64,000 nt of DNA from Bradyrhizobium sp. BRP22 (GTDB taxonomy: Bacteria; Pseudomonadota; Alphaproteobacteria; Rhizobiales; Xanthobacteraceae): assembly GCF_020194175.1 (NCBI RefSeq), contig NZ_JADYVX010000028.1:1-64000 (forward strand), read 5' to 3'. The notes under the pieces were generated by a model that saw only the letters and a list, made by a program, of their open reading frames with translations, was not told the origin of the DNA and did not search any database. A program made the translations under genes and the position numbers. The first letter of the stretch is position 1, and every line of letters starts with the position of its first letter. Positions 9,287 through 17,722 of this stretch are shown piece by piece.

Positions 9287-10467
9287 AATTGCTTTGCGCA
9301 CCGGCCGAGGTCCGTCGGCTGAAGGAAAGAGCCACGCTGAGGGTTGTTCTCTACGGCCAGGCGGGGGCTGATGATCGGGGCAGCGCCGGTGCCGCCGTGC
9401 GCAATGAGATTCGCAGGGCGCGTCTGGCCCCGAACCGCAGGGCTTGGGATCTGCTATCCATTGCGATGTCCGTCATGGCGGCCGATGCGGCGGGGCGACG
9501 AAGCCTAAGTCCGGACGGCTGGACACGCGAGTTCGAAATGGAAGTCGCGGTCGCCGAACCGGCGTTCTGGAACGGGTCGGCGGACCTCCTCGCCGACGCG
9601 CTGACGTTTCTCACGACCGACCGTTGGCAATTCCGTTTCATCGCCGGCGGTGCGGCGCCGCCGCCGCCAGCGGAGTTATTTCGGCCGCCCGAAGGAAGCG
9701 TCGTACTCCTGTCGGGCGGGCTCGACAGTTTGAGCGGCGCCCTCGACCTTGCAGCGTCCGGACAGCGCCCCGTCGCGATCAGCAAGACGGTCCGGGGCGA
9801 TGCGGAAAAGCAGATCGGGTTCGCTTCGTCGATCGGCGCTTTCGGCGTCCTCGTCGCCACGGCGCTCAAGCCATACCGTTCCGGCGGCAGCTTGCCGCTC
9901 TACGCCTGCGAAAACGGCTTCATCGCTATCAACCCACCGCTGACGGGGAGCCGCATCGGCAGTTTGAGCACCCGTACGGCGCATCCCTATTTCCTGGCAA
10001 GGTTCCAGGACGTTTTAGACGCCGCGGACCTGGGCGTGAGCATCCGCACTCCCTATGCCGCCACGACCAAGGGCGAGATGCTGAAAGAGTGCGCCGACCA
10101 GGACCTGCTGCGCGCGCTGGCGGCGCGCGCGACGAGTTGCGGCCGCTTTCAGCGCTACAACTACCGCCATTGCGGACGATGCGTCCCCTGTCAGGTCCGC
10201 AGAGCGGCCTTCCTCGCCTGGGGCGAAGACGATCCGACCGCTTACGTCTACGAACATCTCGGTCGCGACGACCCGGATCACGCCAGCTTCGACGACGTCC
10301 GCTCGGTCAGCATGGCGCTGGCAGCCGCGAAGGGCGCGGGGTTCGACGATTGGCTTGGCGGAGCTCTTTCTTGGCCGGGGATCCAAGAGCGCGACGCGCT
10401 GAAGGATATGCTACGCCGGGGACTTGGCGAACTCGGCGCCTTGCATGCGAAATACGGTGTCAAGTGA
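9283..10467 (+). CDS. qatC: QatC, QueC-like 7-deazaguanine-synthase homologue of the Qat system
   Basis: 394 residues from GTG 9283. The PP-loop (ATP pyrophosphatase) motif VVLLSGGLDSLSGALD lies at about residues 144-159. A QueC-type zinc-binding cluster, CGRFQRYNYRHCGRCVPCQV, lies at about residues 286-305. Relative to about 230-residue QueC it has a longer N-terminal region, as in other QatC proteins. Family knowledge: QueC makes preQ0; QatC may modify a protein or nucleic acid in defence, unproven. GTGA overlaps join it to qatB upstream and qatD downstream. Confidence 0.93.
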   Translation: MKLLCAPAEVRRLKERATLRVVLYGQAGADDRGSAGAAVRNEIRRARLAPNRRAWDLLSIAMSVMAADAAGRRSLSPDGWTREFEMEVAVAEPAFWNGSADLLADALTFLTTDRWQFRFIAGGAAPPPPAELFRPPEGSVVLLSGGLDSLSGALDLAASGQRPVAISKTVRGDAEKQIGFASSIGAFGVLVATALKPYRSGGSLPLYACENGFIAINPPLTGSRIGSLSTRTAHPYFLARFQDVLDAADLGVSIRTPYAATTKGEMLKECADQDLLRALAARATSCGRFQRYNYRHCGRCVPCQVRRAAFLAWGEDDPTAYVYEHLGRDDPDHASFDDVRSVSMALAAAKGAGFDDWLGGALSWPGIQERDALKDMLRRGLGELGALHAKYGVK

Positions 10468-11204
10468 TCGACCTTCACGCCCATCTCGACCTCTATCCCG
10501 ATCCGGTCGCGACGACGAATGAGTGCATCGAGCGCAACCTGTTCGTCTTGTCGGTGACGACGACGCCCTCGGCCTGGTCGGGAACGGCCGCCTTGGCAAG
10601 GGACGCAGCGCGTATCCGTACGGCGATCGGGCTGCATCCTCAAATCGCGCACGAACGCCGGGGCGAACTCGGGCTCTTCGAGGAACTGCTCCCGCGATCA
10701 CGGTACGTCGGCGAGATCGGACTGGACGGCGGCCCCGAGCTCAAGGCCACGTGGGACGTCCAGCGCGGCGTTTTCGCAGAGATCCTGCGCATGTGTCGCG
10801 TCACTGGCGGCCGCGTCATGACGATCCACAGCCGACGCGCGGCCACGCCCGTTCTCGACGCCCTCGCTTCTGAGACCGACGCCGGCGTGGCTGTCCTTCA
10901 CTGGTTCTCCGGATCCCGACGCGAGCTTCAACGCGCGATCGATCAGGAATGCTGGTTCAGCGTGGGCCCTGCGATGCTGGCCGGTGAGAGAGGACGCGCG
11001 ATGACCGCGCTGATGCCGCGCGAACGAATACTTACGGAATCGGACGGGCCATTTGCCCAGATCGACGGCCGCCCCCTCTTCCCGTGGGACGCCGCGGCCG
11101 CTGAGAGAACGCTTGCCACCCTCTGGGGCGTCGGGGAGGAAGAGGTACGGGACCAATTGGTGGCGAACCTGAAACGACTGACGATCCAGATCGCCTCGAA
11201 ATAA
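10464..11204 (+). CDS. qatD: QatD, TatD-family metal-dependent hydrolase of the Qat system
   Basis: 246 residues from GTG 10464 (GTGA overlap with qatC). TatD landmarks in order: HAHLDLYPD (metal ligands), GLHPQIAHER, GEIGLDGG, TIHSRRA, LHWFSGSRRE and ESDGPFAQI. It is slightly shorter than E. coli TatD. Family knowledge: TatD proteins are metal-dependent DNases; in Qat it is the likely effector or processing nuclease. The open frame extends much further upstream over qatC, but that part is an antiphase shadow. Last gene of the operon. Confidence 0.92.
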   Translation: MIDLHAHLDLYPDPVATTNECIERNLFVLSVTTTPSAWSGTAALARDAARIRTAIGLHPQIAHERRGELGLFEELLPRSRYVGEIGLDGGPELKATWDVQRGVFAEILRMCRVTGGRVMTIHSRRAATPVLDALASETDAGVAVLHWFSGSRRELQRAIDQECWFSVGPAMLAGERGRAMTALMPRERILTESDGPFAQIDGRPLFPWDAAAAERTLATLWGVGEEEVRDQLVANLKRLTIQIASK

Positions 11205-11458
11205 TCTGGCACAGCAAGGACACGAGGCTGCTGCGCGGCCTATCGATCGCACGCCGCGGAGGCTGGCCGGTGCGAGTGGGAGCCACATCTACTATCGCTC
11301 GCCGAACTGCCCGATCCATCCGCTAGGGCTAGGCGAAGCGTCGCCAGCGCTGATTGTGTGCCTTGCTTTTGACCTGCCGGCGGCTTTTATCTCTCGTCCA
11401 AATTTATTGTAGCGTATGGTTTCAGCAGCCTACCAGGGTTCGCAATGCAGGTTCAAAA

Positions 11459-12409
11459 ATGAATAAGGGGCCCACTCCGACATCCCTCGCCCGGCGGCAT
11501 AGCTACGAGATAAACTTCTCGCTCACCAATCCGACCGTCCATGGGGCGCGGCATGTGGCTGATGGGCAGGGCCGCTTTATCGGTACACCATATGACAGCA
11601 GCGACCTGGAAGCGGCTTGTCTGACCCTTGCTGGCGCCGTTCCGACCGATCCGCTCCGCGACGAGGACGCCGACCGTTTGCGGCGGTTCATCGGCCGGGC
11701 CGAGAAATTGCTCGACAAAAAGATGGCGCGTCCGGGCTTCCTGTTTCCGTCTCTGAGGATGACAGAGGGCGCTGTCAACGCGGCGGAGATCAAAGAGCAG
11801 ATCGGAGAAGAGTGGGATGCCGTCGCTCTCCGCCTCCGGCCGTTCATCAATCAGGAGCTCCAGGGGGAGAACATCATCAATATCGTCACGAGGGCGTGGC
11901 GCCAACACCCCGAAGTGCGGGCGATCAAGCAAACCTTGCGGCGCTACTACCTGCTCGAGGCGGCCGCCCGGTACAGGGATCTCTATCTCTATCGTCGCGG
12001 TGACGTCTTCATTATTGCTTCCGCCTTCAAGGACGGCGCCTTCGAGGCCTCCGGCGCGAGAGGCAGTTTGGTTCAGACCCACTTCTTCTTCAGGGGGGCC
12101 GAAGAGGACACAAGGGAGGACCGCCGCCGGCTCGAGGAATTCATTAACGACCCCAACGGCAAGGTTTTTCACGGCGGGGGCCCGTTTGTCTACGGCGCCT
12201 GCAGGGTGATGAACGACAAGTTTTGCGACGAGTGGCTGCAGAAGATCGAGTACCACGATATCGCCACGGAAAAGGACTTCTTCGCCACGTACACTGACGT
12301 CGAGTTCGCGGAGTGGTTCGTTCGATATCAATTGGCCTACGGCCTAATGGACAGGATCCTGGTGCTGAGTTGGCTTTCTGACCTCGGTCGGAAATTGGTC
12401 ACGTCCTAG
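11459..12409 (+). CDS. Unknown protein, about 316 residues, downstream of Qat
   Basis: Start chosen at MNKGPTPTSLARRHSYEINF (11459); an in-frame extension back to 11354 looks non-coding. The product is soluble and mixed alpha/beta, with aromatic and acidic patches (HGARHVADGQGRFIGTPYDS; RYYLLEAAARYRDLYLYRRG; KVFHGGGPFVYGACRVMNDK). No signal peptide, no membrane segment and no motif I can name. It is separated from qatD by 254 bp, so it is probably independent, but its place in a defence-rich block makes a defence or regulatory role possible. Confidence 0.7.
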   Translation: MNKGPTPTSLARRHSYEINFSLTNPTVHGARHVADGQGRFIGTPYDSSDLEAACLTLAGAVPTDPLRDEDADRLRRFIGRAEKLLDKKMARPGFLFPSLRMTEGAVNAAEIKEQIGEEWDAVALRLRPFINQELQGENIINIVTRAWRQHPEVRAIKQTLRRYYLLEAAARYRDLYLYRRGDVFIIASAFKDGAFEASGARGSLVQTHFFFRGAEEDTREDRRRLEEFINDPNGKVFHGGGPFVYGACRVMNDKFCDEWLQKIEYHDIATEKDFFATYTDVEFAEWFVRYQLAYGLMDRILVLSWLSDLGRKLVTS

Positions 12410-12593
12410 ACGGCAGATGCGCCGCCGGCATGTCGCCTTCCGTCTGCTTCATCTCGAGCCGCTGTGTGGCCACAAGTAGCAGAGGCTGCTTCGGCCGATA
12501 TTGGGCGCGGGGGAGCCTCGCAGATTGTCAGTTCGCGCATGGTCCAGACTGCAGGATGCTCATACAGTGACTATAAGCGTGCTCACCAGGCAA

Positions 12594-12803
12594 TTATCGG
12601 TCCTGAAATAGGATAACAGGGTCAACCCCAAGCGCTTCTGAAATTTGCTCGAGAGCGTCAACGGTCGGCGAATTTTCCTCGCGCTCGATCATTCCAATGT
12701 AGTTGCGATTCAAGCCGGCGCGATCGGCCAGTTCCTCTTGGGAAAGGCCGCTCTTTCGTCGTTGACGCCGTAGATTTTGGGCTACCACCCGCCGCAACTT
12801 CAT
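12594..12803 (-). CDS. XRE-family HTH transcriptional regulator, 69 residues
   Basis: The whole protein is one helix-turn-helix domain: NLRRQRRKSGLSQEELADRA, then GLNRNYIGMIEREENSPTVD and ALGVDPVILF. ATG 12803 is preferred; an in-frame ATG at 12821 adds six residues. Size and sequence resemble restriction-modification controller (C) proteins and small phage/ICE repressors. It diverges from the 12883-13284 gene across an 80-bp region holding a perfect palindrome at 12838-12853, its likely operator. Confidence 0.88.
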   Translation of the reverse strand: MKLRRVVAQNLRRQRRKSGLSQEELADRAGLNRNYIGMIEREENSPTVDALEQISEALGVDPVILFQDR

Positions 12804-12837
12804 GCGGCAAGACGGCCTCAAACGTCACTTGATCTCC

Positions 12838-12853
12838 ACCTAGTATACTAGGT
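12838..12853. promoter_or_regulatory. 16-bp perfect palindromic operator
   Basis: ACCTAGTATACTAGGT is a perfect inverted repeat in the divergent promoter region between the XRE gene and 12883-13284. A partial second copy (ACCTCGTTAGGA) begins at about 12863. The paired layout is typical of XRE/C-protein autoregulation. Confidence 0.65.
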
Positions 12854-12882
12854 ATTGTTCGTACCTCGTTAGGAAGTTTTAG

Positions 12883-13284
12883 ATGACCAATGCACGAACC
12901 CCGTTGCCTAAACCGTTCGTCGAGCAGGTCTCCTTCACCGGCGGGCGGCTCCTCCGCATTGGTTATCGGGCTGACGGGGTTGAGTCCAACTTGGCAAGCG
13001 TCGAACTTCCCGTTGAAGTGCTCGAACAGGAAATAGCGGGAGGGCTAGAGCTGGTCACCACGATTAGTCCATCCGGCGAAATAGTGTCTCAAATCTTCGG
13101 GTCATCCGGATTGGTTTTGGAGCGACCCCGCTCGATCGTCTCGATCGATCGCTTGGTTTCACAGACCGTCGACAAGGATAGTCTTCGCCTAGAGGAACTA
13201 CCGGCAAGCGAACTGAATAGGCTCTTGAGATCGCTGGAGGCATCCATCGACCATGTAAGGACTGCACTCGCCCAGAGGACATAG
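12883..13284 (+). CDS. Unknown 133-residue partner of the XRE gene
   Basis: Starts MTNARTPLPKPFVEQVSF behind GGAAG. Predominantly beta in the first two thirds, with a helical C-terminus (LNRLLRSLEASIDHVRTALA). No recognised domain, no signal peptide. It shares a divergent promoter with the XRE regulator, so it may be co-regulated by it or encode its partner. It converges on the DUF2274 gene that ends the trb cluster. Confidence 0.65.
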   Translation: MTNARTPLPKPFVEQVSFTGGRLLRIGYRADGVESNLASVELPVEVLEQEIAGGLELVTTISPSGEIVSQIFGSSGLVLERPRSIVSIDRLVSQTVDKDSLRLEELPASELNRLLRSLEASIDHVRTALAQRT

Positions 13285-13306
13285 CTCCCGGTCAATCGGA
13301 ATCCTA

Positions 13307-13540
13307 TTAATCACTAGATGTTGATTTTGTACCATCGACCTTCTTCTTTTCTTTCTTGAAGGCTACATCGCCGTCGAGAAATGCCTCAAGCATGAACGGA
13401 ATCAATTCAGCCACCTCTTCCTTGTTGCCGTAGGTCTCTGCATAAAAAGCAGCATACTCGCGCAGCCGCTGTACCAAGCTTGGCGTAAGCACAACGTTCA
13501 TCTTCACGGGAGTCCGATCAGGCAGCTTTGCAAGCTTCAT
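13307..13540 (-). CDS. DUF2274 family protein
   Basis: 77 residues: MKLAKLPDRTPVKMNVVLTP, then a helical part and a lysine-rich tail (KKEKKKVDG). DUF2274 genes sit directly after trbI in alphaproteobacterial trb clusters, as here (3-bp gap). The N-terminal beta strand followed by two helices suggests a small ribbon-helix-helix-like DNA-binding protein. Function unproven. Confidence 0.85.
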   Translation of the reverse strand: MKLAKLPDRTPVKMNVVLTPSLVQRLREYAAFYAETYGNKEEVAELIPFMLEAFLDGDVAFKKEKKKVDGTKSTSSD

Positions 13541-13543
13541 CCT

Positions 13544-14821
13544 TCACCTCCGCTTCGCGGCTATCTGAACTTCTTGGTACGGCTTCAGCACCAGATCCTT
13601 CGAAACAATCACCCGCAATGGCCAACCCGGTCGCACCGTGATCGTCGGCTGCACGTCGAGTTCTCGCTCCACCAAGCGCTGCCCCGCTCGATTGGTCGTT
13701 TGCTGCGTGCTTTCCCGCAGCGCCTTCACGAGATCACTCTCGTCGTTGCCGATCGATAGCTGTGTCCCAACCCCGATCAACGTTGCCAAAGCCACGCCCT
13801 TGAGCAACTGCCAGGTATGGAAGTCCACCTCATCCTCGAGACCGGCGTAGCCCGCGACATCGGTCGCCGGAAGGTTCTCGATCACGATCGAATTGCCGTT
13901 CGGTAAAATTAGCCGTGTCCAGATGACCAGCGCCCGCTTCTGGCCGAATGCGACCACGCTATCGTACTTACCCACGATCCTTGTCCCCTGCGGGATCAAG
14001 AGATGCTCACCCGTTACCGTATCGTAGACGTTCTCGGTGACCTGACCGATGGTGGCCCCAGGCAAGTCCGAATTCAGGCCCGTAACGAGGCTCGCCGGGA
14101 TGATCGATCCCGCCATCACCGCATAGGTGGATGGTGCTGGTTTGAGCGCATGGGGATTGGTGGTTTCCGTGTCGGCTTTCGCGCCCACGAAGGCCAGCTT
14201 TCGCGCCTGCGACGAGGGAATGATTTCGCTGGAGCGATCGATCATCGCCTGCGCCGTTTTTGCAAGTTCCGCAGCAGATGGACCTGTATCGGGCGTTGGA
14301 GGCCGGAATTCAGATCGAGAAGCGGCCGCCGGCGCCTCCGTCGTACTTGCTTGCTTGCGCTTGTCCTGCTTTTCCGACAGGCGGACGAACAAGCCCGACT
14401 CCTTTGCCTGCTGAGCGACTCGCGTCTGGCGGATCCGCTCAGCCCGTTCGGCGTCTTCCTCCGGATTGGTTCGGAAGCCGGCGTCCGGAGCGACGCCAGC
14501 CTTCTTCTCATTTTCGGCGAAAGCCCGGCCAATGTCTCCAGGCGACGGCGGCCCGAGCCGCGGCGTCGACGGTGGCAACTCCTCGTAGGACTTTGGCAGC
14601 TTGCTCAGGCCCTCAGCCGTCTGCTTGCGGTCGGTATTGTACAGCTCCGTTCGCTCAGACTGCTTGAAGGAGCTCGGCTTGAGCGCAATAAGTATCGCTC
14701 CGCCTACGAACAGCGCCGCGATCGCGCAGCCGATCATAAGAGCGCGCTTGTTGAGGCGCCGAACGGCTCGCGGCCGAGCCCGCAGTTCCAGCGGCTCCGG
14801 ATCCTGATCCAAGCTCCTCAT
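13544..14821 (-). CDS. trbI: TrbI (VirB10-like) mating-pore protein
   Basis: 425 residues. A short cytoplasmic N-terminus, one transmembrane helix at about 29-47 (IGCAIAALFVGGAILIAL), a charged/Pro-rich spacer to about 205, then the conserved VirB10 domain (AGSIIPASLVTGLNSDLPG; GEHLLIPQGTRIVGKYDS). Family knowledge: TrbI spans both membranes and links the inner-membrane ATPases to the outer-membrane core. Overlaps trbG by 4 bp. Length and order are standard. Confidence 0.95.
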   Translation of the reverse strand: MRSLDQDPEPLELRARPRAVRRLNKRALMIGCAIAALFVGGAILIALKPSSFKQSERTELYNTDRKQTAEGLSKLPKSYEELPPSTPRLGPPSPGDIGRAFAENEKKAGVAPDAGFRTNPEEDAERAERIRQTRVAQQAKESGLFVRLSEKQDKRKQASTTEAPAAASRSEFRPPTPDTGPSAAELAKTAQAMIDRSSEIIPSSQARKLAFVGAKADTETTNPHALKPAPSTYAVMAGSIIPASLVTGLNSDLPGATIGQVTENVYDTVTGEHLLIPQGTRIVGKYDSVVAFGQKRALVIWTRLILPNGNSIVIENLPATDVAGYAGLEDEVDFHTWQLLKGVALATLIGVGTQLSIGNDESDLVKALRESTQQTTNRAGQRLVERELDVQPTITVRPGWPLRVIVSKDLVLKPYQEVQIAAKRR

Positions 14822-15843
14822 GAGGCGCTCCCGGTGCTGAAGGCTTGCGACACGGGCCGCGCATCAATGCGGATGATCCGGACGATGCGCTGCGGATCTT
14901 CGCCAAGACGAAGCTCAGCGGCGCCGAACATCCGATCGACGATGTAGTAGGAACCGCGGACCCGGTAGTTGACGAGGTTGGGCCGGCCATCGGATCCGGC
15001 GACGAACAAAGGCGGCGCTTCGCCTTGCGAAAGGCCGGACGGCATCTGGATATAGACCTTGCGGCCGTCGTCGAAGGCGCGCACCGGCCGCCACGGCGGA
15101 TCGTCGCCTTCGATGCGGTAGCGGAAATTCAGGCTGTCGAGCCGCACCCCGCGATCGGCGATCCTCTCTTCGGCCTGCTGGGCGGCGGCGTTCTGCTTGT
15201 GAAGAGCGACGAGCGTATCAGTCGGATACGTCCATGAGATGGACGCCATGTAGGTCTGCTTGGTCGAGACGAGCTCGAGGTGATAGGCGCGCCGGTCCGT
15301 CAGCACCACGAGGTTGGTCTGAATGTCCCAAAGCGTAGGCTTGACCAGGATATGCACGCGCCGCGAGCTCCCCTGCCCGCTCGATGTATCGCCGACGACC
15401 CAGCGAACCGTATCGCCCGTGGAAACGTCGATCAGTTCCTCGCCCGGCTGGAGCGCGATGGTCGAGACTTTCTCCGGGCTTGCATAAAGCCGGTACAGCG
15501 CTCCTTCTGTCCAGGGATAAACTTGGATGGCGTTGATATACCCGGCGCGTGTGGGCTCCATCCGCGCGGCCTTGTTCGCTTTCGCGATCGCCTGCTCCGG
15601 CGGCAGTTTCTCTTCCTTGGCGGCCTTCGTCGGAAACGGCTTCAGCTGGCCAGGCAACGGCAGGACCTTGGGTGTTTCGACGACTTGCACCGGCGCCGGC
15701 GGGTCGCTCTCTGGAAGGGCCTTCTCAAATGTCATCTCATCATAGGGCGCTTCGAGATTGAGCTTGGTGGCGCATCCGGCGAGCCCAAGCGACAAGGCAA
15801 GGACGCTGGCCGACGCGAGCTTGGTGAGGGCTTTGGAATTCAT
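14818..15843 (-). CDS. trbG: TrbG (VirB9-like) outer-membrane core component
   Basis: 341 residues from ATG 15843. A lipoprotein signal is visible: ASVLALSLGLAGCATKLNLE, with the lipobox LAGC. The C-terminal VirB9/CagX domain includes RYRIEGDDPPWRPVRAFDDG and a final RGSYYIVDRMFGAAELRLG. The open frame continues upstream over trbF-trbL, but that part is out of phase with those genes and not real. Overlaps trbF by 4 bp and trbI by 4 bp. Confidence 0.95.
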   Translation of the reverse strand: MNSKALTKLASASVLALSLGLAGCATKLNLEAPYDEMTFEKALPESDPPAPVQVVETPKVLPLPGQLKPFPTKAAKEEKLPPEQAIAKANKAARMEPTRAGYINAIQVYPWTEGALYRLYASPEKVSTIALQPGEELIDVSTGDTVRWVVGDTSSGQGSSRRVHILVKPTLWDIQTNLVVLTDRRAYHLELVSTKQTYMASISWTYPTDTLVALHKQNAAAQQAEERIADRGVRLDSLNFRYRIEGDDPPWRPVRAFDDGRKVYIQMPSGLSQGEAPPLFVAGSDGRPNLVNYRVRGSYYIVDRMFGAAELRLGEDPQRIVRIIRIDARPVSQAFSTGSAS

Positions 15844-16544
15844 TTGGCGTCTCCGATGAGGTCGCGCGACCAGTTGAGGGAATGGACGTAGAGGCCCAGG
15901 GGGTTCTTCCGCAGCGTTTCGGCATCTGCGGGCGGCTTGAGAACGGTGGTGACGAGACCTGTGAAGCGCTCGGTCTTCGCAATCGCGCCGTTCTCGTAGG
16001 TGTTCTCCTTCCAGCGGATTTCGAAACTGTCGCCGGACGCACGCACCACGGACGTGACTTCGGCCGTCACTGTTTTGGAGCCGATCTTCGAGAACGGATC
16101 GGCGTCGCGCGCATAGTCGTTCAACGCTTGCGCGCCGCGGTCGGTGACGAAGTCGTAGGCGCGCAGCCAGTTCGCCCGGACGATGATCGGATCGATCGAC
16201 AGCGAGCGGACGTTCTCGACGAACCGCGCGAGAAAATGTACGATCTGCGCGTCTGACGGCTGGTAGGCCTCGAGCGCGGGCCCGACTGCGCGGACTTCGC
16301 CGAGACGATCGACCTCGACCACGTAGGGAACGACGCCCGAGCGGGCAACTTGCGTAAAGATCGTCAATCCAAGGACACCGGACAGGCCGATAGCCGCCAG
16401 CGCTGCGAGCCGCCAGTTGCTGGCCTGAACACGGGCGGACCCGAGCCGCTCGTCCCAGACCTGGGCCGCCTTCTGGTACGGCGTGACTGGCTCTGGCGTC
16501 TTGCCATAGCGAACCGACACGCGCTGAAAGGGGTGACTTGCCAT
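15840..16544 (-). CDS. trbF: TrbF (VirB8-like) inner-membrane scaffold
   Basis: 234 residues. Cytoplasmic N-terminus with AAQVWDERLGSARVQASNWR, one transmembrane helix at about 45-62 (LAALAAIGLSGVLGLTIFTQ), then a periplasmic VirB8 domain containing VPYVVEVDRLGEVRAVGPAL and RWKENTYENGAIAKTERFTG. Family knowledge: VirB8 proteins nucleate the inner-membrane complex. Tightly packed between trbL and trbG. Confidence 0.95.
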   Translation of the reverse strand: MASHPFQRVSVRYGKTPEPVTPYQKAAQVWDERLGSARVQASNWRLAALAAIGLSGVLGLTIFTQVARSGVVPYVVEVDRLGEVRAVGPALEAYQPSDAQIVHFLARFVENVRSLSIDPIIVRANWLRAYDFVTDRGAQALNDYARDADPFSKIGSKTVTAEVTSVVRASGDSFEIRWKENTYENGAIAKTERFTGLVTTVLKPPADAETLRKNPLGLYVHSLNWSRDLIGDAK

Positions 16545-16547
16545 TTC

Positions 16548-17711
16548 CTACTCCTCCCCCAGCTTCGGACCCGAAGAATGCCCACCCTTGTCGCCCTCCT
16601 TCAGGGTGTGAGCAGCGACCTGAGCCGCTTCCCTTGCGTGTCCGCGTCCTGACGAGGCGGCCCCACGACCCGCGCCTGAAGCAGCCGCTCCGTTCGTTGC
16701 GCTGCCAGTGCTCGCGCTTGAGAGCCGCTCCACCGTTGCGGCTCGGGCTGACGTGCCCGCAGCCGAAGATCCTCCCGTGAGCGATGCTGCAGATCGGACC
16801 GCAGTCATTGATCCGCTTGCCGCAACGCGAAGACCACCCGCGGCCACCGCTCCGCCGCCGATCACGACAGCTGCCGCACCCGCTACTGTTCCTGCTGCCG
16901 CGCCGGCGCCAAGCTGAGGCGCGCCGGAGACCAATCCCGCTGCGATTCCTGGGCCGAAGATGCCGAGGCCAAACAGCGAAAGGGCCGCCAGCAACAAGCT
17001 CATTGCCGACACGATGTCGACCGGCCGCGTCAACGTGCTGGCGAGCTGGCCGAAGATGGTCGAGCCGATGCCGATGATGATCGCGAGCACCATCACCTTC
17101 ACCCCCGAAGCGACCACGTTGCCGAGGGTCTTTTCCGCCAGGAACGCGGTCTTTCCCCACAAGGCGAACGGCACCAGGATGAAGCTTGCAAGTGTCGTCA
17201 GCTTGAATTCGATCAGCGTGACGAAGAGCTGCACCGAGAGGACGAAGAACGCGAGTACGATCAGGATCCAGCAAAACAGCAGGATGAGGATTGTCGGCAG
17301 GTTGGTCAGGACATCAAAGCCTGAGAATTGGCCGGTCTCCTCCAGGAGAGGATGAGCGGCCGTAAACCCGGCAGAGGCGACAAAGCCCGGCCGCGCCAGG
17401 TCGGCGGCGCTTAAGCTCCCGCCGGATGCCTTCAGACCGATGCTGGAGAATGACGCGAAGACGACGTCGGCGAGGCTCTTGAAGTTGCCGATGATGAATG
17501 CGAAGGCGCCGACGTAAAGCACCTTCTTGGCAAGCGTGACCATGATGTGGTCGTCCGCGCGCATGCTCCAGGCAAGCCCGGCGAGCGTCAGGTCGATGCC
17601 GATCAATGTTGAACTCAGGAATGAGACATCGCCGGACAGAAGACCAAATCCAGAGTCGATGTAGCGCGAGAAGGTCTCGGTGAACCGGTCAATGACGGAG
17701 AGATCAGCCAT
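16548..17711 (-). CDS. trbL: TrbL (VirB6-like) polytopic membrane protein
   Basis: 387 residues. Begins MADLSVIDRFTETFSRYIDS and has about six hydrophobic segments in residues 30-260 (e.g. ILLFCWILIVLAFFVLSVQL). It ends in a low-complexity Ala/Gly/Ser-rich tail of about 120 residues, usual for TrbL. Family knowledge: it forms the inner-membrane channel part of the mating pore. The gap to trbJ is only 11 bp, so there is no room for the trbK entry-exclusion gene often found here. Confidence 0.94.
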   Translation of the reverse strand: MADLSVIDRFTETFSRYIDSGFGLLSGDVSFLSSTLIGIDLTLAGLAWSMRADDHIMVTLAKKVLYVGAFAFIIGNFKSLADVVFASFSSIGLKASGGSLSAADLARPGFVASAGFTAAHPLLEETGQFSGFDVLTNLPTILILLFCWILIVLAFFVLSVQLFVTLIEFKLTTLASFILVPFALWGKTAFLAEKTLGNVVASGVKVMVLAIIIGIGSTIFGQLASTLTRPVDIVSAMSLLLAALSLFGLGIFGPGIAAGLVSGAPQLGAGAAAGTVAGAAAVVIGGGAVAAGGLRVAASGSMTAVRSAASLTGGSSAAGTSARAATVERLSSASTGSATNGAAASGAGRGAASSGRGHAREAAQVAAHTLKEGDKGGHSSGPKLGEE

Positions 17712-17722
17712 GGCGCCCTCAC

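Noticed and set aside
9444..10463. Plus-strand open frame upstream of qatD in the same phase
   Set aside because: Lies over qatC in another frame; lacks protein character and the TatD motifs start exactly after GTG 10464.
12594..12821. Restriction-modification controller (C protein)
   Set aside because: Sequence and operator fit, but no methylase or endonuclease gene adjoins; kept as a generic XRE regulator.
15844..17274. Long minus-strand open frame continuing upstream of trbG
   Set aside because: It overlaps trbF and trbL out of phase; those genes have clear motifs and the extension is Arg/Gly-rich shadow sequence.
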